A stretch of 64,000 nt of DNA from Flavobacterium suaedae. GTDB taxonomy: Bacteria; Bacteroidota; Bacteroidia; Flavobacteriales; Flavobacteriaceae. How positions within the stretch are numbered: position 1 is the stretch's first letter; the number at the start of each line of letters is the position of its first letter. The notes under the pieces are model-generated. The model searched no databases. It worked only from the letters and a program-made list of their open reading frames with translations, and was not told the origin of the DNA. Of the stretch, positions 57,401 to 64,000 are shown in pieces. The stretch lies in contig NZ_BMJE01000003.1 of NCBI RefSeq assembly GCF_014642915.1, forward strand, positions 62,001-126,000, read 5' to 3'. A program made the position numbers and the translations under genes.

Positions 57401-57761
57401 CTATAGCAGCAACCGCTATTTTAGCAACTTAATACCGGGAATATACACCATATATATCCGCTCTTTAGATGGCTGTAAAACCATAAGTTTTGAAGTACCC
57501 ATACTTAATTACCCTAAATTCTTTACCCCAAACGGAGATGGAGCTAATGAAATATGGAATGTAGAGTACATCCGTTTTTATCCTGATGCACGTATTACTA
57601 TTTTCGACAGATATGGCAAACTCATTAAAAGCTACAGAGGCAAGCAAATAGGCTGGGATGGTACTTACAACGGAGAAAACCTTCCTGCTACTGATTATTG
57701 GTTTAAATTAGAGTTTAGTAACGGAAGAGTTATTAAAAGCCATTTTGCAATGATTCGTTAA
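54432..57761 (+). CDS. Giant T9SS type B surface protein 2, eight alternating modules
   Basis: A 1109-residue secreted protein. Signal peptide 1-23; an N-terminal beta domain at about 24-185 that may be PPC/CUB-like (NSLWLKIMIKDGGTLGFV); eight modules of about 95 residues; and a type B sorting domain at the end (FFTPNGDGANEIW, FDRYGK, NGEKLPATDYWF-like). The modules begin at Cys codons 55041, 55326, 55608, 55887, 56169, 56451, 56742 and 57033. Odd modules share a PEAYxNxxNPQTI type ending, even ones a YENQxPYxxETIW type. It lies 29 bases after protein 1 and is probably co-transcribed with it. Confidence 0.9.
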   Translation: MKSVKNTFRNILLLFLLSTNLYAQTDCPDAIVVCGNHDYYGLDATGIGVQELGANACASVEHNSLWLKIMIKDGGTLGFVITPEEIDDLVVDFDFWLFGPDIECSDLPTATAIRCSTTNPLAAGLDYNLTGMNEESTEVSEGPGPDGDSFVQWIEAEDGDIYYLVIDRPHGSSNFSLEWTGTATFHDIPVFNNPDNIPLGITECADENTDEGVATFDLTTYAEMFIGEQTGVALTYHLSENDMITGENPITSPEAYNNIGNPQTIYMKMTDVVTGCFSNETYEINVLPSIGEPDNLEECSDTGFAVFDFSTNDIPIANGNTDVTITYHNSLENAELETGVLDTSYQNQVAYETEEIWARMENNTLSCIDYVSFTISVYPIPAFDVAPPDITLCDDNVPDGFTDFDLTVNESLLQGNQDDIVFSYYEDMEGIPAPNPIAVPTDYPSVENPQLIHIKIENSETGCFSMGTFMLHVTPSVGLPQDIERCDSDDGFIIFDLSVNDELLQNNIPNAEISYHNSLIDAQNNESPIGPLYENQVPYIMETIWVRFYNPDNGCVNYTDFNIIPVLPPEFETVPDITGCDGDGTDDLITEFDLTVNESSFISDVSNYTFSYFEDNGGVPDTSPIATPEAYTNLDSPQTIHVVMTNVNSGCSAAESFTIQVTPGAGEPEDLYICDDSGIATFDLSENEATIINGISPAAVSYYLSEEDAENSENAIGTSYTNSTPFEPVTIWVRLDIPDINCHNVVSFTVQVVPEPVINNPDNLDFSLTLCDSDGIDDSSTAFNLTEYESIFIGEQTNAVVSYHLTPDDAETGDNPITSPESFANTSNPQTIYVSLTDTRSKCYANTSFTITIDDVLLTGEAENMELCDEDDNGIQSFDLWQNNDSISNDDDNIEVTYYTSQSDAENGVNALNRFYENQEPYIGETIWARIEYIEGCFGHGITSFTINIIPPLSFEHTEDIVDFTVNENSIQINMLDDPDAYEYSLDDINYSSNRYFSNLIPGIYTIYIRSLDGCKTISFEVPILNYPKFFTPNGDGANEIWNVEYIRFYPDARITIFDRYGKLIKSYRGKQIGWDGTYNGENLPATDYWFKLEFSNGRVIKSHFAMIR

Positions 57762-57850
57762 TTTTTTTAAAATTCTAATTAAATAGCAGCAAATTCTAAT
57801 TTATAACATACAAAACTATCAACACTCAGTATATTACTCCTAAAAACATA

Positions 57851-57858
57851 TACCTTTG
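57851..57858 (+). promoter_or_regulatory. Promoter element of surface protein 3
   Basis: TACCTTTG 18 bases before the ATG at 57877. With the 115-base gap it suggests that the third protein has its own promoter. Confidence 0.5.
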
Positions 57859-57876
57859 TCTGTCCAATAAATAAAA

Positions 57877-60800
57877 ATGAAACTATATACCACCTCCTTA
57901 TTATTTCTGTTTTGTATTACTACTGCTTTTTCCCAGGGAGAAGCTAACAACTGGTATTTTGGTAATAATGCCGGAATACAATTTCTTGAAGACGGCTCCG
58001 TACTACCTTTAAACGGCGGTCAAATGACTACCAATGAAGGTTGTAGTACTATATCAGACCCTGATGGCAACCTGCTTTTTTATACTGACGGGCGAAATGT
58101 TTGGGATAAAAACCATATAATAATGCCTAACGGTAACTACAGTATGGGTACAGGCTTAAATGGCGACCCTTCCAGTACACAATCGGGTATTATAGTACCA
58201 AAAAAGGGTGACCCTAACATTTATTACATTTTTACAGTTGATGAACCTCACCATCAAAATGCAGGCGCATACCCGGACCAATTTACAGGTACTTATATAG
58301 AAACAGGAGGAGTAACAGGAACAGTACCTACCGATGATGATGGGTTTAATAACGGGTTTAATTATTCCGTAGTAGATTTATCTTTAACCGGAACTAATGG
58401 TAGTATTGGTGATATTACGACACGAAACGTACAATTATTTACCTACGATCCTACAAATATTGATGAAGCTAAATATAAATGTTCAGAAAAGATAACAGCG
58501 GTTAAAAATGCTTCTAATACAGGATTTTGGGTTATAACCCATTTTTTAGACAAATTTTATGCTTTTGAAGTAACTGCTGATGGTGTTAATGAAACCCCTG
58601 TAGAAACAACTATAACACCCCTTATAAATACTTTAGGATACAGAAGAAATGCAATAGGTTATCTTAAAGCATCTCCTAACGGAGAAAAGCTCGCTATTGC
58701 ACATAATCAAAACGGCACAGTAGAAGGTGGAGCAAGTAATAATGGTTCTGTATACTTATATGATTTTGATAATGCAACAGGAACAGTTTCTAATGCTATA
58801 CTTATAAAGGATAATGTTAACCCATATAGTATTGAGTTTTCGGCAGAAACTAAAAAACTGTATGCTGCTTATGGTAGCTCAGGAATAGGAGAGCTCTTTC
58901 AATATAACCTTGAAGAAAATAACATACCCGCATCTGAAGTTTTTATAAGCTCATTAAGTAGTGGCGGCACAGCCCTGCAACTTGGTCCTAACGGAAAAAT
59001 ATATCGCTCTAACATTGGGCAAAGTTCATTGGGTGTTATAAATAACCCTGAAGAAGATGGTTTAGCTTGTGATTATCAAGTAAATGGAGTTACATTATCG
59101 CCCGGCATGCTTGCCACGTTTGGTTTACCGCCTTTCATTACCTCTATATTTTCTGCTGAAATAGAATTTTCCAATACCTGTTTTGGAGATATTACTGAGT
59201 TTAGCCTTGATGCTTTAGGTGAGTTTGATTCAGTAGAATGGGACTTAGGAGATGGTACAACCTCTACCGAAAATGCTCCTGAACACCAGTATGATACTGC
59301 GGGAGATTATGAGGTAACAGCGGTAATAACAAAAGATGAAGAGGTGTTTACAGTTATAAACACTGTAAGAATACATGTTGTCCCTACAGCTAATGATGGC
59401 ATCACTCTTATAGAGTGTGATGATGATAATGACGGTTTTACTACATTTAATCTTACGGATAATGATGCGAATATTTTAGGTACACAAAGCAGCACATCAT
59501 TCAACGTGAAATATTACGCCTCTGAAGAAGATGCTGAGGGGAACAATAACGCTTTAAATGCTACAAATTTCACCAATACTGAAAGCCCTCAAACACTATA
59601 TGCCAGAATACAAAACAGAGCTAATACTGCTTGCTATGCCATAACATCTTTTAATATAGATATATCTAACACACCTGAACTGAATGGTAATAGTTTTAGT
59701 ATTTGTGATGATGCCGAGGATGGAGATGATACTAATGGCAAGGCTACTTTTAATTTAGCAGAGATTACAGAAGCATTAGTACAGGATACTGATAATTACA
59801 GTGCAACGTATTATGCCACTGAAATTAATGCAGAAAATGAAAGTGCTCCCCTGGACACAGAGTTTTATAATACTACTGCTAATGAGCAAATTATATATAT
59901 ACGCGTAGTAAACGATAGTAATACTAACTGTTTTATAATAGAGCCTGTAACATTAACGGTAATTCCGCTACCTGATGTAGTTACTAATGCTGCGCTAATT
60001 CAGTGTGATTTAGGCATAAACCCTGATGGTATTACACAGTTTAATTTAGAAGAAGCGAACGAACAATTCATTAATGGTAACCCTGATTTAGTTACAACCT
60101 ATTATGCAACGGAAAATAATGCTATAAGCGATACCGATGCTATAACAGGTGCTTACACCAACACAGAAAACCCACAAACTGTAGCAGTACGGGTAACTAA
60201 TACCGCAACAGGCTGTTACAGAGTTTTACCGCTTACCCTACAAGTAAGTGTTAATACCGCACCTGCTATTATATTAGATAACTGCGATGATGATGGCACA
60301 GAGGATGGTTTACATAGCTTTAATTTAGAAGATGCAGGTATTGAAAACGGAACCGATGTTATTGTATATTATGCTAACGCAACTGATGCGTTACTGGAGC
60401 AAAATGCAATAAGTACTGATTACACTAATACTGATCCTTATGAACATAGTGTATATGCCCGTATAGAAAGTAACAATGAATGTACTTTACTACAGGAAAT
60501 AAAACTAATAGTACATGAGTTACCTGATATTGAAACAGAAGCCGAAGCCATAGTATGTAATAACACACAGGAATACATTACACTAACCAATGGTTTAAGC
60601 GATAATCCTAATTTATATACTTACCTGTGGTCTACCGGGGCTACAAGCCGAACTATAATGGTGAATGAAGCAGGTACTTATAGTGTAACCGTAACTAACG
60701 GCAATGGTTGTGAAAAAGTAAGAACAATAACCGTTACAGCTTCCGATGAAGCAGTAATAGAGGATGTTATAGTTACCGACCTTACAGATAATAATACTGT

Positions 60801-61239
60801 AACCATAATAGCAACACCAGCCACCGAGGTTAATACCACATATCAGTACAGTATAGATATGCCAAACGGTCCTTTCCAAACATCAAACTTTTTTGAAGAT
60901 GTAAAACCGGGTATACATACAGTATATGTAGTTGATGAAAAAGGTTGTGGTATTGTAAGTAAAGAAATTTCAGTATTAGCTATACCTAAGTTTTTTACTC
61001 CTAATGGAGATGGTGTGAATGAAACCTGGAATGTTATTGGTATAAAATCATCTTTATACGAAAAAAGTAATATTTATATTTTTGACCGTTACGGTAAATT
61101 TATTTCGGGAGTAAAACCTAACAGCATCGGCTGGGATGGTACACTTAACGGTAGAAGGCTTCCCGCTACTGACTACTGGTATGTAGTAGAACTACAAGAC
61201 GGAAGAATAGTAAAAGGGCATTTTAGTATGATTAGGTAA
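57877..61239 (+). CDS. Giant T9SS type B surface protein 3, PKD domain and four modules
   Basis: A 1120-residue secreted protein. Signal peptide 1-20; an N-terminal domain of about 400 residues that looks like a beta-propeller (NNWYFGNNAGIQFLEDGS, FYTDGRNVWDKNH); a PKD domain (about 430-505, FDSVEWDLGDGTTST); four CDD-type modules (ECDDDNDGFTTFNL, ICDDAEDGDDTNGKATFNL, QCDLGINPDGITQFNL, NCDDDGTEDGLHSFNL); an Ig-like module (YLWSTGATSRTIMVNEAG); and a type B sorting domain (FFTPNGDGVNETW, FDRYGK, LPATDYWY). The third member of the trio, ending at a palindromic terminator. Confidence 0.9.
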   Translation: MKLYTTSLLFLFCITTAFSQGEANNWYFGNNAGIQFLEDGSVLPLNGGQMTTNEGCSTISDPDGNLLFYTDGRNVWDKNHIIMPNGNYSMGTGLNGDPSSTQSGIIVPKKGDPNIYYIFTVDEPHHQNAGAYPDQFTGTYIETGGVTGTVPTDDDGFNNGFNYSVVDLSLTGTNGSIGDITTRNVQLFTYDPTNIDEAKYKCSEKITAVKNASNTGFWVITHFLDKFYAFEVTADGVNETPVETTITPLINTLGYRRNAIGYLKASPNGEKLAIAHNQNGTVEGGASNNGSVYLYDFDNATGTVSNAILIKDNVNPYSIEFSAETKKLYAAYGSSGIGELFQYNLEENNIPASEVFISSLSSGGTALQLGPNGKIYRSNIGQSSLGVINNPEEDGLACDYQVNGVTLSPGMLATFGLPPFITSIFSAEIEFSNTCFGDITEFSLDALGEFDSVEWDLGDGTTSTENAPEHQYDTAGDYEVTAVITKDEEVFTVINTVRIHVVPTANDGITLIECDDDNDGFTTFNLTDNDANILGTQSSTSFNVKYYASEEDAEGNNNALNATNFTNTESPQTLYARIQNRANTACYAITSFNIDISNTPELNGNSFSICDDAEDGDDTNGKATFNLAEITEALVQDTDNYSATYYATEINAENESAPLDTEFYNTTANEQIIYIRVVNDSNTNCFIIEPVTLTVIPLPDVVTNAALIQCDLGINPDGITQFNLEEANEQFINGNPDLVTTYYATENNAISDTDAITGAYTNTENPQTVAVRVTNTATGCYRVLPLTLQVSVNTAPAIILDNCDDDGTEDGLHSFNLEDAGIENGTDVIVYYANATDALLEQNAISTDYTNTDPYEHSVYARIESNNECTLLQEIKLIVHELPDIETEAEAIVCNNTQEYITLTNGLSDNPNLYTYLWSTGATSRTIMVNEAGTYSVTVTNGNGCEKVRTITVTASDEAVIEDVIVTDLTDNNTVTIIATPATEVNTTYQYSIDMPNGPFQTSNFFEDVKPGIHTVYVVDEKGCGIVSKEISVLAIPKFFTPNGDGVNETWNVIGIKSSLYEKSNIYIFDRYGKFISGVKPNSIGWDGTLNGRRLPATDYWYVVELQDGRIVKGHFSMIR

Positions 61240-61270
61240 TAAGCACTACTACTATTATAAGAAATAAAAA

Positions 61271-61300
61271 AAGCCCTGCAATTGCAGGGCTTTTTTTAGT
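61271..61300. terminator. Palindromic terminator between surface protein 3 and typA
   Basis: A 22-bp perfect, loopless palindrome (61271-61292) identical to the one at 16793-16814, with A6 before and T7 after, so it works on both strands. Confidence 0.88.
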
Positions 61301-61320
61301 ATATAAATGCTAGTAGAAAA

Positions 61321-63120
61321 CTACTCTATTTTAATACGCTTTCTGTCTGTTTCTTTTAAGTAAATTTTACGCAGGCGAAGGCTTTTAGGTGTAACCTCAA
61401 CATACTCATCTTTCTGAATATATTCTAAAGCTTCCTCTAGTGAGAATTTAATAGCAGGAACAATTTTAGCCTTATCATCAGCACCTGATGAACGTACGTT
61501 ACTTAACTTTTTAGTTTTAGTTACGTTAACCGTCATATCATCACCACGTGAGTTTTCACCGATTACCTGACCTTCGTATATTTCTTCGTTAGGATCTACA
61601 AAGAATTTACCTCTCTCCTGTAGTTTATCAATAGAGTAAGGTATTGCCTTACCATTTTCCATAGAAATAAGCGAACCGTTTATACGTCCGGGTATTTCAC
61701 CTTTAAATGGTTGGTACTCTAAGAAACGGTGTGACATAATAGCTTCACCTGCAGTAGCTGTAAGTAATTGGTTTCTTAATCCTATAATACCTCTTGATGG
61801 TATAAGGAATTTAACAATCATACGCTCACCTTTTGGCTCCATGCTTGTCATTTCACCTTTACGCATTGTTACAAATTCAACGGCACGCCCTGAAAGGTTT
61901 TCAGGTAAGTCAATAGTAAGTTCTTCTACAGGCTCACATTTTTTACCGTCTATTTCTTTTATAATAACTTGTGGCTGCCCAATTTGTAGTTCATACCCTT
62001 CTCTTCTCATTGTTTCAATTAGTACAGAAAGGTGTAGTACACCACGACCGAACACAAGGAACTTATCAGCACTTCCTGTTTCCTGAACACGTAGTGCAAG
62101 GTTCTTTTCAAGTTCTTTGTTAAGTCTGTCGTTTATGTGTCTTGAAGTTACAAACTTACCTTCTTTACCAAAGAAAGGAGAATCGTTAATAGTGAAAAGC
62201 ATACTCATAGTAGGCTCATCAATAGCAATAGTTTTTAATGCTTCAGGATTTTCAAAATCAGCAACAGTATCACCAATTTCAAAACCTTCCAAACCAACTA
62301 AGGCACAAATATCACCTGCAACTACTTCTTCTACCTTTCTTCTTCCAAGACCTTCAAAAGTATGTACTTCTTTAATTCTTGATTTTATGATTTTACCATC
62401 ACGCTTTACTAATGATACATTCATACCTTCACGAAGTATCCCCCTTTGAAGTCTACCAATAGCAATACGACCTGTAAAGCTGGAGTAGTCAAGAGAAGTA
62501 ATAAGCATCTGTGGTGTACCTTCAGATACTTTTGGCTCCGGTATATGTTCAATAACCATATCAAGTAATGGCTCTATGTTTTCTGTTTTATTCTTCCAGT
62601 CGGTAGACATCCAGTTTTGTTTCGCCGAACCGTAAACCGTTGGAAAATCTAACTGCCACTCCTCTGCCCCAAGTTCAAACATAAGGTCGAAAACTTTTTC
62701 ATGTACCTCTTCAGGAGTACAGTTTTCTTTATCTACCTTATTAACTACTACACAAGGTTTAAGACCTAAATCAATCGCCTTTTGCAGTACAAAACGTGTT
62801 TGCGGCATTGGTCCTTCAAATGCATCTACTAAAAGTAATACACCATCAGCCATGTTAAGCACACGCTCTACCTCACCACCAAAATCGGCGTGACCGGGAG
62901 TGTCAATAATATTAATCTTAGTACCTTTATAAGTAACCGAAACGTTTTTAGAAGTAATAGTTATCCCTCTTTCACGCTCTAGGTCATTGTTATCTAGTAT
63001 CAGGTCGCCCGTGTTTTCATTCTCACGGAAAAGTTGGCAGTGGTACATAATTTTGTCAACCAGTGTGGTCTTACCGTGGTCAACGTGCGCTATAATAGCA
63101 ATGTTTCTAATAGACGTCAT
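61321..63120 (-). CDS. typA: Ribosome-associated GTPase TypA/BipA
   Basis: A 599-residue translational GTPase. G motifs: [10 protein letters not shown] (G1, about residues 10-19), [10 protein letters not shown] (G2), [13 protein letters not shown] (G3) and VVVNKVDKE (G4). The C-terminal BipA-specific domain follows at about 485-599. BipA supports 50S assembly and growth in the cold and under stress. It is monocistronic and divergent from the MerR gene. Confidence 0.97.
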   Translation of the reverse strand: MTSIRNIAIIAHVDHGKTTLVDKIMYHCQLFRENENTGDLILDNNDLERERGITITSKNVSVTYKGTKINIIDTPGHADFGGEVERVLNMADGVLLLVDAFEGPMPQTRFVLQKAIDLGLKPCVVVNKVDKENCTPEEVHEKVFDLMFELGAEEWQLDFPTVYGSAKQNWMSTDWKNKTENIEPLLDMVIEHIPEPKVSEGTPQMLITSLDYSSFTGRIAIGRLQRGILREGMNVSLVKRDGKIIKSRIKEVHTFEGLGRRKVEEVVAGDICALVGLEGFEIGDTVADFENPEALKTIAIDEPTMSMLFTINDSPFFGKEGKFVTSRHINDRLNKELEKNLALRVQETGSADKFLVFGRGVLHLSVLIETMRREGYELQIGQPQVIIKEIDGKKCEPVEELTIDLPENLSGRAVEFVTMRKGEMTSMEPKGERMIVKFLIPSRGIIGLRNQLLTATAGEAIMSHRFLEYQPFKGEIPGRINGSLISMENGKAIPYSIDKLQERGKFFVDPNEEIYEGQVIGENSRGDDMTVNVTKTKKLSNVRSSGADDKAKIVPAIKFSLEEALEYIQKDEYVEVTPKSLRLRKIYLKETDRKRIKIE

Positions 63121-63324
63121 CTTTCTTTTTTATGAAAGGTGCAAAAATACACTTTATTTCGACAAAAAAAACATTAGTTATGAAGGGTTTAGCTTTTATT
63201 AATAGTAGTTTAAAATTTAGCAGGAATAACCTTTAAAACTATTACCAAATAAGAATAGGTTATACATAATCTTAATAAAATCAAAAATTTTTATTAAAAA
63301 AAAGATTATTTCAATTTTTAAACG

Positions 63325-63339
63325 TAATTTTGTTTAAAC
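63325..63339 (+). promoter_or_regulatory. Promoter and possible operator of the MerR gene
   Basis: TAATTTTG (63325-63332) matches the -7 consensus. It is overlapped by the palindrome GTTTAAAC (63332-63339), and a TTTAAAC-like copy precedes it (63317-63323). Such a repeat could be the regulator's own operator; binding is not shown. Confidence 0.35.
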
Positions 63340-63353
63340 ATTTTTAGAAAAAG

Positions 63354-64000
63354 ATGAACAACGTAAAAAGTAAGTTTAATATTAAAGATCTTGAAAACCT
63401 AACAGGTATTAAAGCTCACACCATTCGTATCTGGGAAAAGAGATACAACATCCTGGAACCTATGCGAACAGAAACTAACATTCGTCTTTATGATGTTGAG
63501 AATTTACAAAAATTACTGAATATATCTACCCTTCATAAGTTTGGATATAAAATATCAGCCATATCTAAAGTACCTGAAAACAAAATACCTACAATGGTTA
63601 AAGAGATACTATCAAGCAACAGTATTACTAACCATGTTCTCAACAACTTTAAGCTCGCCATGATGAATTTTGATCAGTCACTATTTATAAACACCTATAA
63701 CAGCGCGCTAAACGAAAAATCATTCAGGGAGATATTTTACGAATTCTTTATTCCTCTATTGGAAGAAATAGGCTTTTTATGGCAAACTAACACTATAACC
63801 CCTGCACATGAACATTTTATTAGTTTTTTAATTAAACAAAAAATAGCCTCTAACATTGAAAAACTGTTACAGGAACCACCCCGAAAACATGATAGAACAT
63901 TTGTTTTGTACCTACCTATGAATGAGATACATGAACTGGGGCTAATGTTTATAAATTATGAATTGGCATTAAATGGCTATAAATGTGTATTTTTAGGAGA
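63354..64000 (+). CDS. CarH-like MerR regulator with cobalamin-binding region (3' end outside window)
   Basis: The first 215 codons are present and the frame runs off the window. Residues 1-70 are a MerR helix-turn-helix (FNIKDLENLTGIKAHTIRIW). The next part is the B12-binding helical bundle with the Wx9EH pattern, Trp143 and Glu153-His154 (AHEHFIS), and the start of the Rossmann-like B12 domain with the ExHxxG motif at His193 (NEIHELG). In CarH this architecture senses light through adenosylcobalamin and represses carotenoid genes in the dark. The residue after Trp143 is Gln, not His. Target genes lie outside the window. Confidence 0.88.
   Translation, partial: MNNVKSKFNIKDLENLTGIKAHTIRIWEKRYNILEPMRTETNIRLYDVENLQKLLNISTLHKFGYKISAISKVPENKIPTMVKEILSSNSITNHVLNNFKLAMMNFDQSLFINTYNSALNEKSFREIFYEFFIPLLEEIGFLWQTNTITPAHEHFISFLIKQKIASNIEKLLQEPPRKHDRTFVLYLPMNEIHELGLMFINYELALNGYKCVFLG

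Noticed and set aside
54432..57761. Tandem repeats as a CRISPR array or DNA satellite
   Set aside because: The repeats are protein modules in one open frame, diverged at DNA level, with no constant repeat-spacer structure.

Overview
The window comes from a low-GC member of the Bacteroidota, almost certainly a Flavobacteriaceae (Flavobacterium-like). The evidence is type IX secretion (T9SS) cargo with type A and type B C-terminal sorting domains, the gliding lipoprotein GldI, a type III glutamine synthetase, MnmD as a stand-alone methyltransferase, many short lipoproteins with an SC or GC lipobox, and repeated TAnnTTTG promoter elements with few Shine-Dalgarno sequences. It is ordinary chromosome: no insertion sequence, prophage, CRISPR array, rRNA or tRNA gene was seen.

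Layout. 1-9 kb: end of an acyl-CoA dehydrogenase, small stress and envelope genes, a LETM1-like protein, a carbonic anhydrase/SulP transporter pair, and a divergent dps/oxyR peroxide-defence pair. 9-13.6 kb: MnmD, a haem-motif lipoprotein and a DUF4920 lipoprotein, branched-chain aminotransferase, a MazG-like pyrophosphohydrolase and a LuxR-type response regulator. 13.6-17.7 kb: an LpoB/COG3014 lipoprotein cluster behind a sigma-54-like promoter, then a membrane-anchored GyrI-like protein. 17.7-31 kb: a minus-strand housekeeping block (TcdA, TatD, MnmA, YwqK/MORN, YidC, PyrG, OsmC, two LysM proteins, GuaA). 31-37.8 kb: DUF4919, SRPBCC, NrnA-like DHH phosphoesterase, GldI and a cyclophilin-FKBP fusion, then DUF2071 and PurM. 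37.9-43.1 kb: a very AT-rich orphan membrane protein, two tandem double-OmpA proteins and GlnN. 43.5-48.2 kb: small genes, a T9SS type A protein, a pRiA4b ORF-3-like protein and an NdpA-like nucleoid protein. 48.3-61.2 kb: a POTRA/beta-barrel outer-membrane protein, an ABC exporter pair and three consecutive giant T9SS type B surface proteins. 61.3-64 kb: TypA/BipA and the start of a CarH-like MerR regulator.

How the genes fit together. Much of the window serves the envelope: YidC inserts membrane proteins, LpoB and LysM proteins belong to the cell wall, GldI and the double isomerase fold periplasmic proteins, and the T9SS cargo is displayed outside. MnmA and MnmD act on the same tRNA wobble uridine, and TcdA on another tRNA modification. 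No clearly new defence or mobile system was found. The most unusual material is the 9.2-kb run of surface proteins, one of which is built from four copies of a two-part A/B module; a pair of double-OmpA proteins whose C-terminal peptidoglycan motif is changed from GHTD to GHICC; the sigma-54-like site before the LpoB cluster; and a CarH-like regulator that keeps the Wx9EH motif but has Gln after the Trp.
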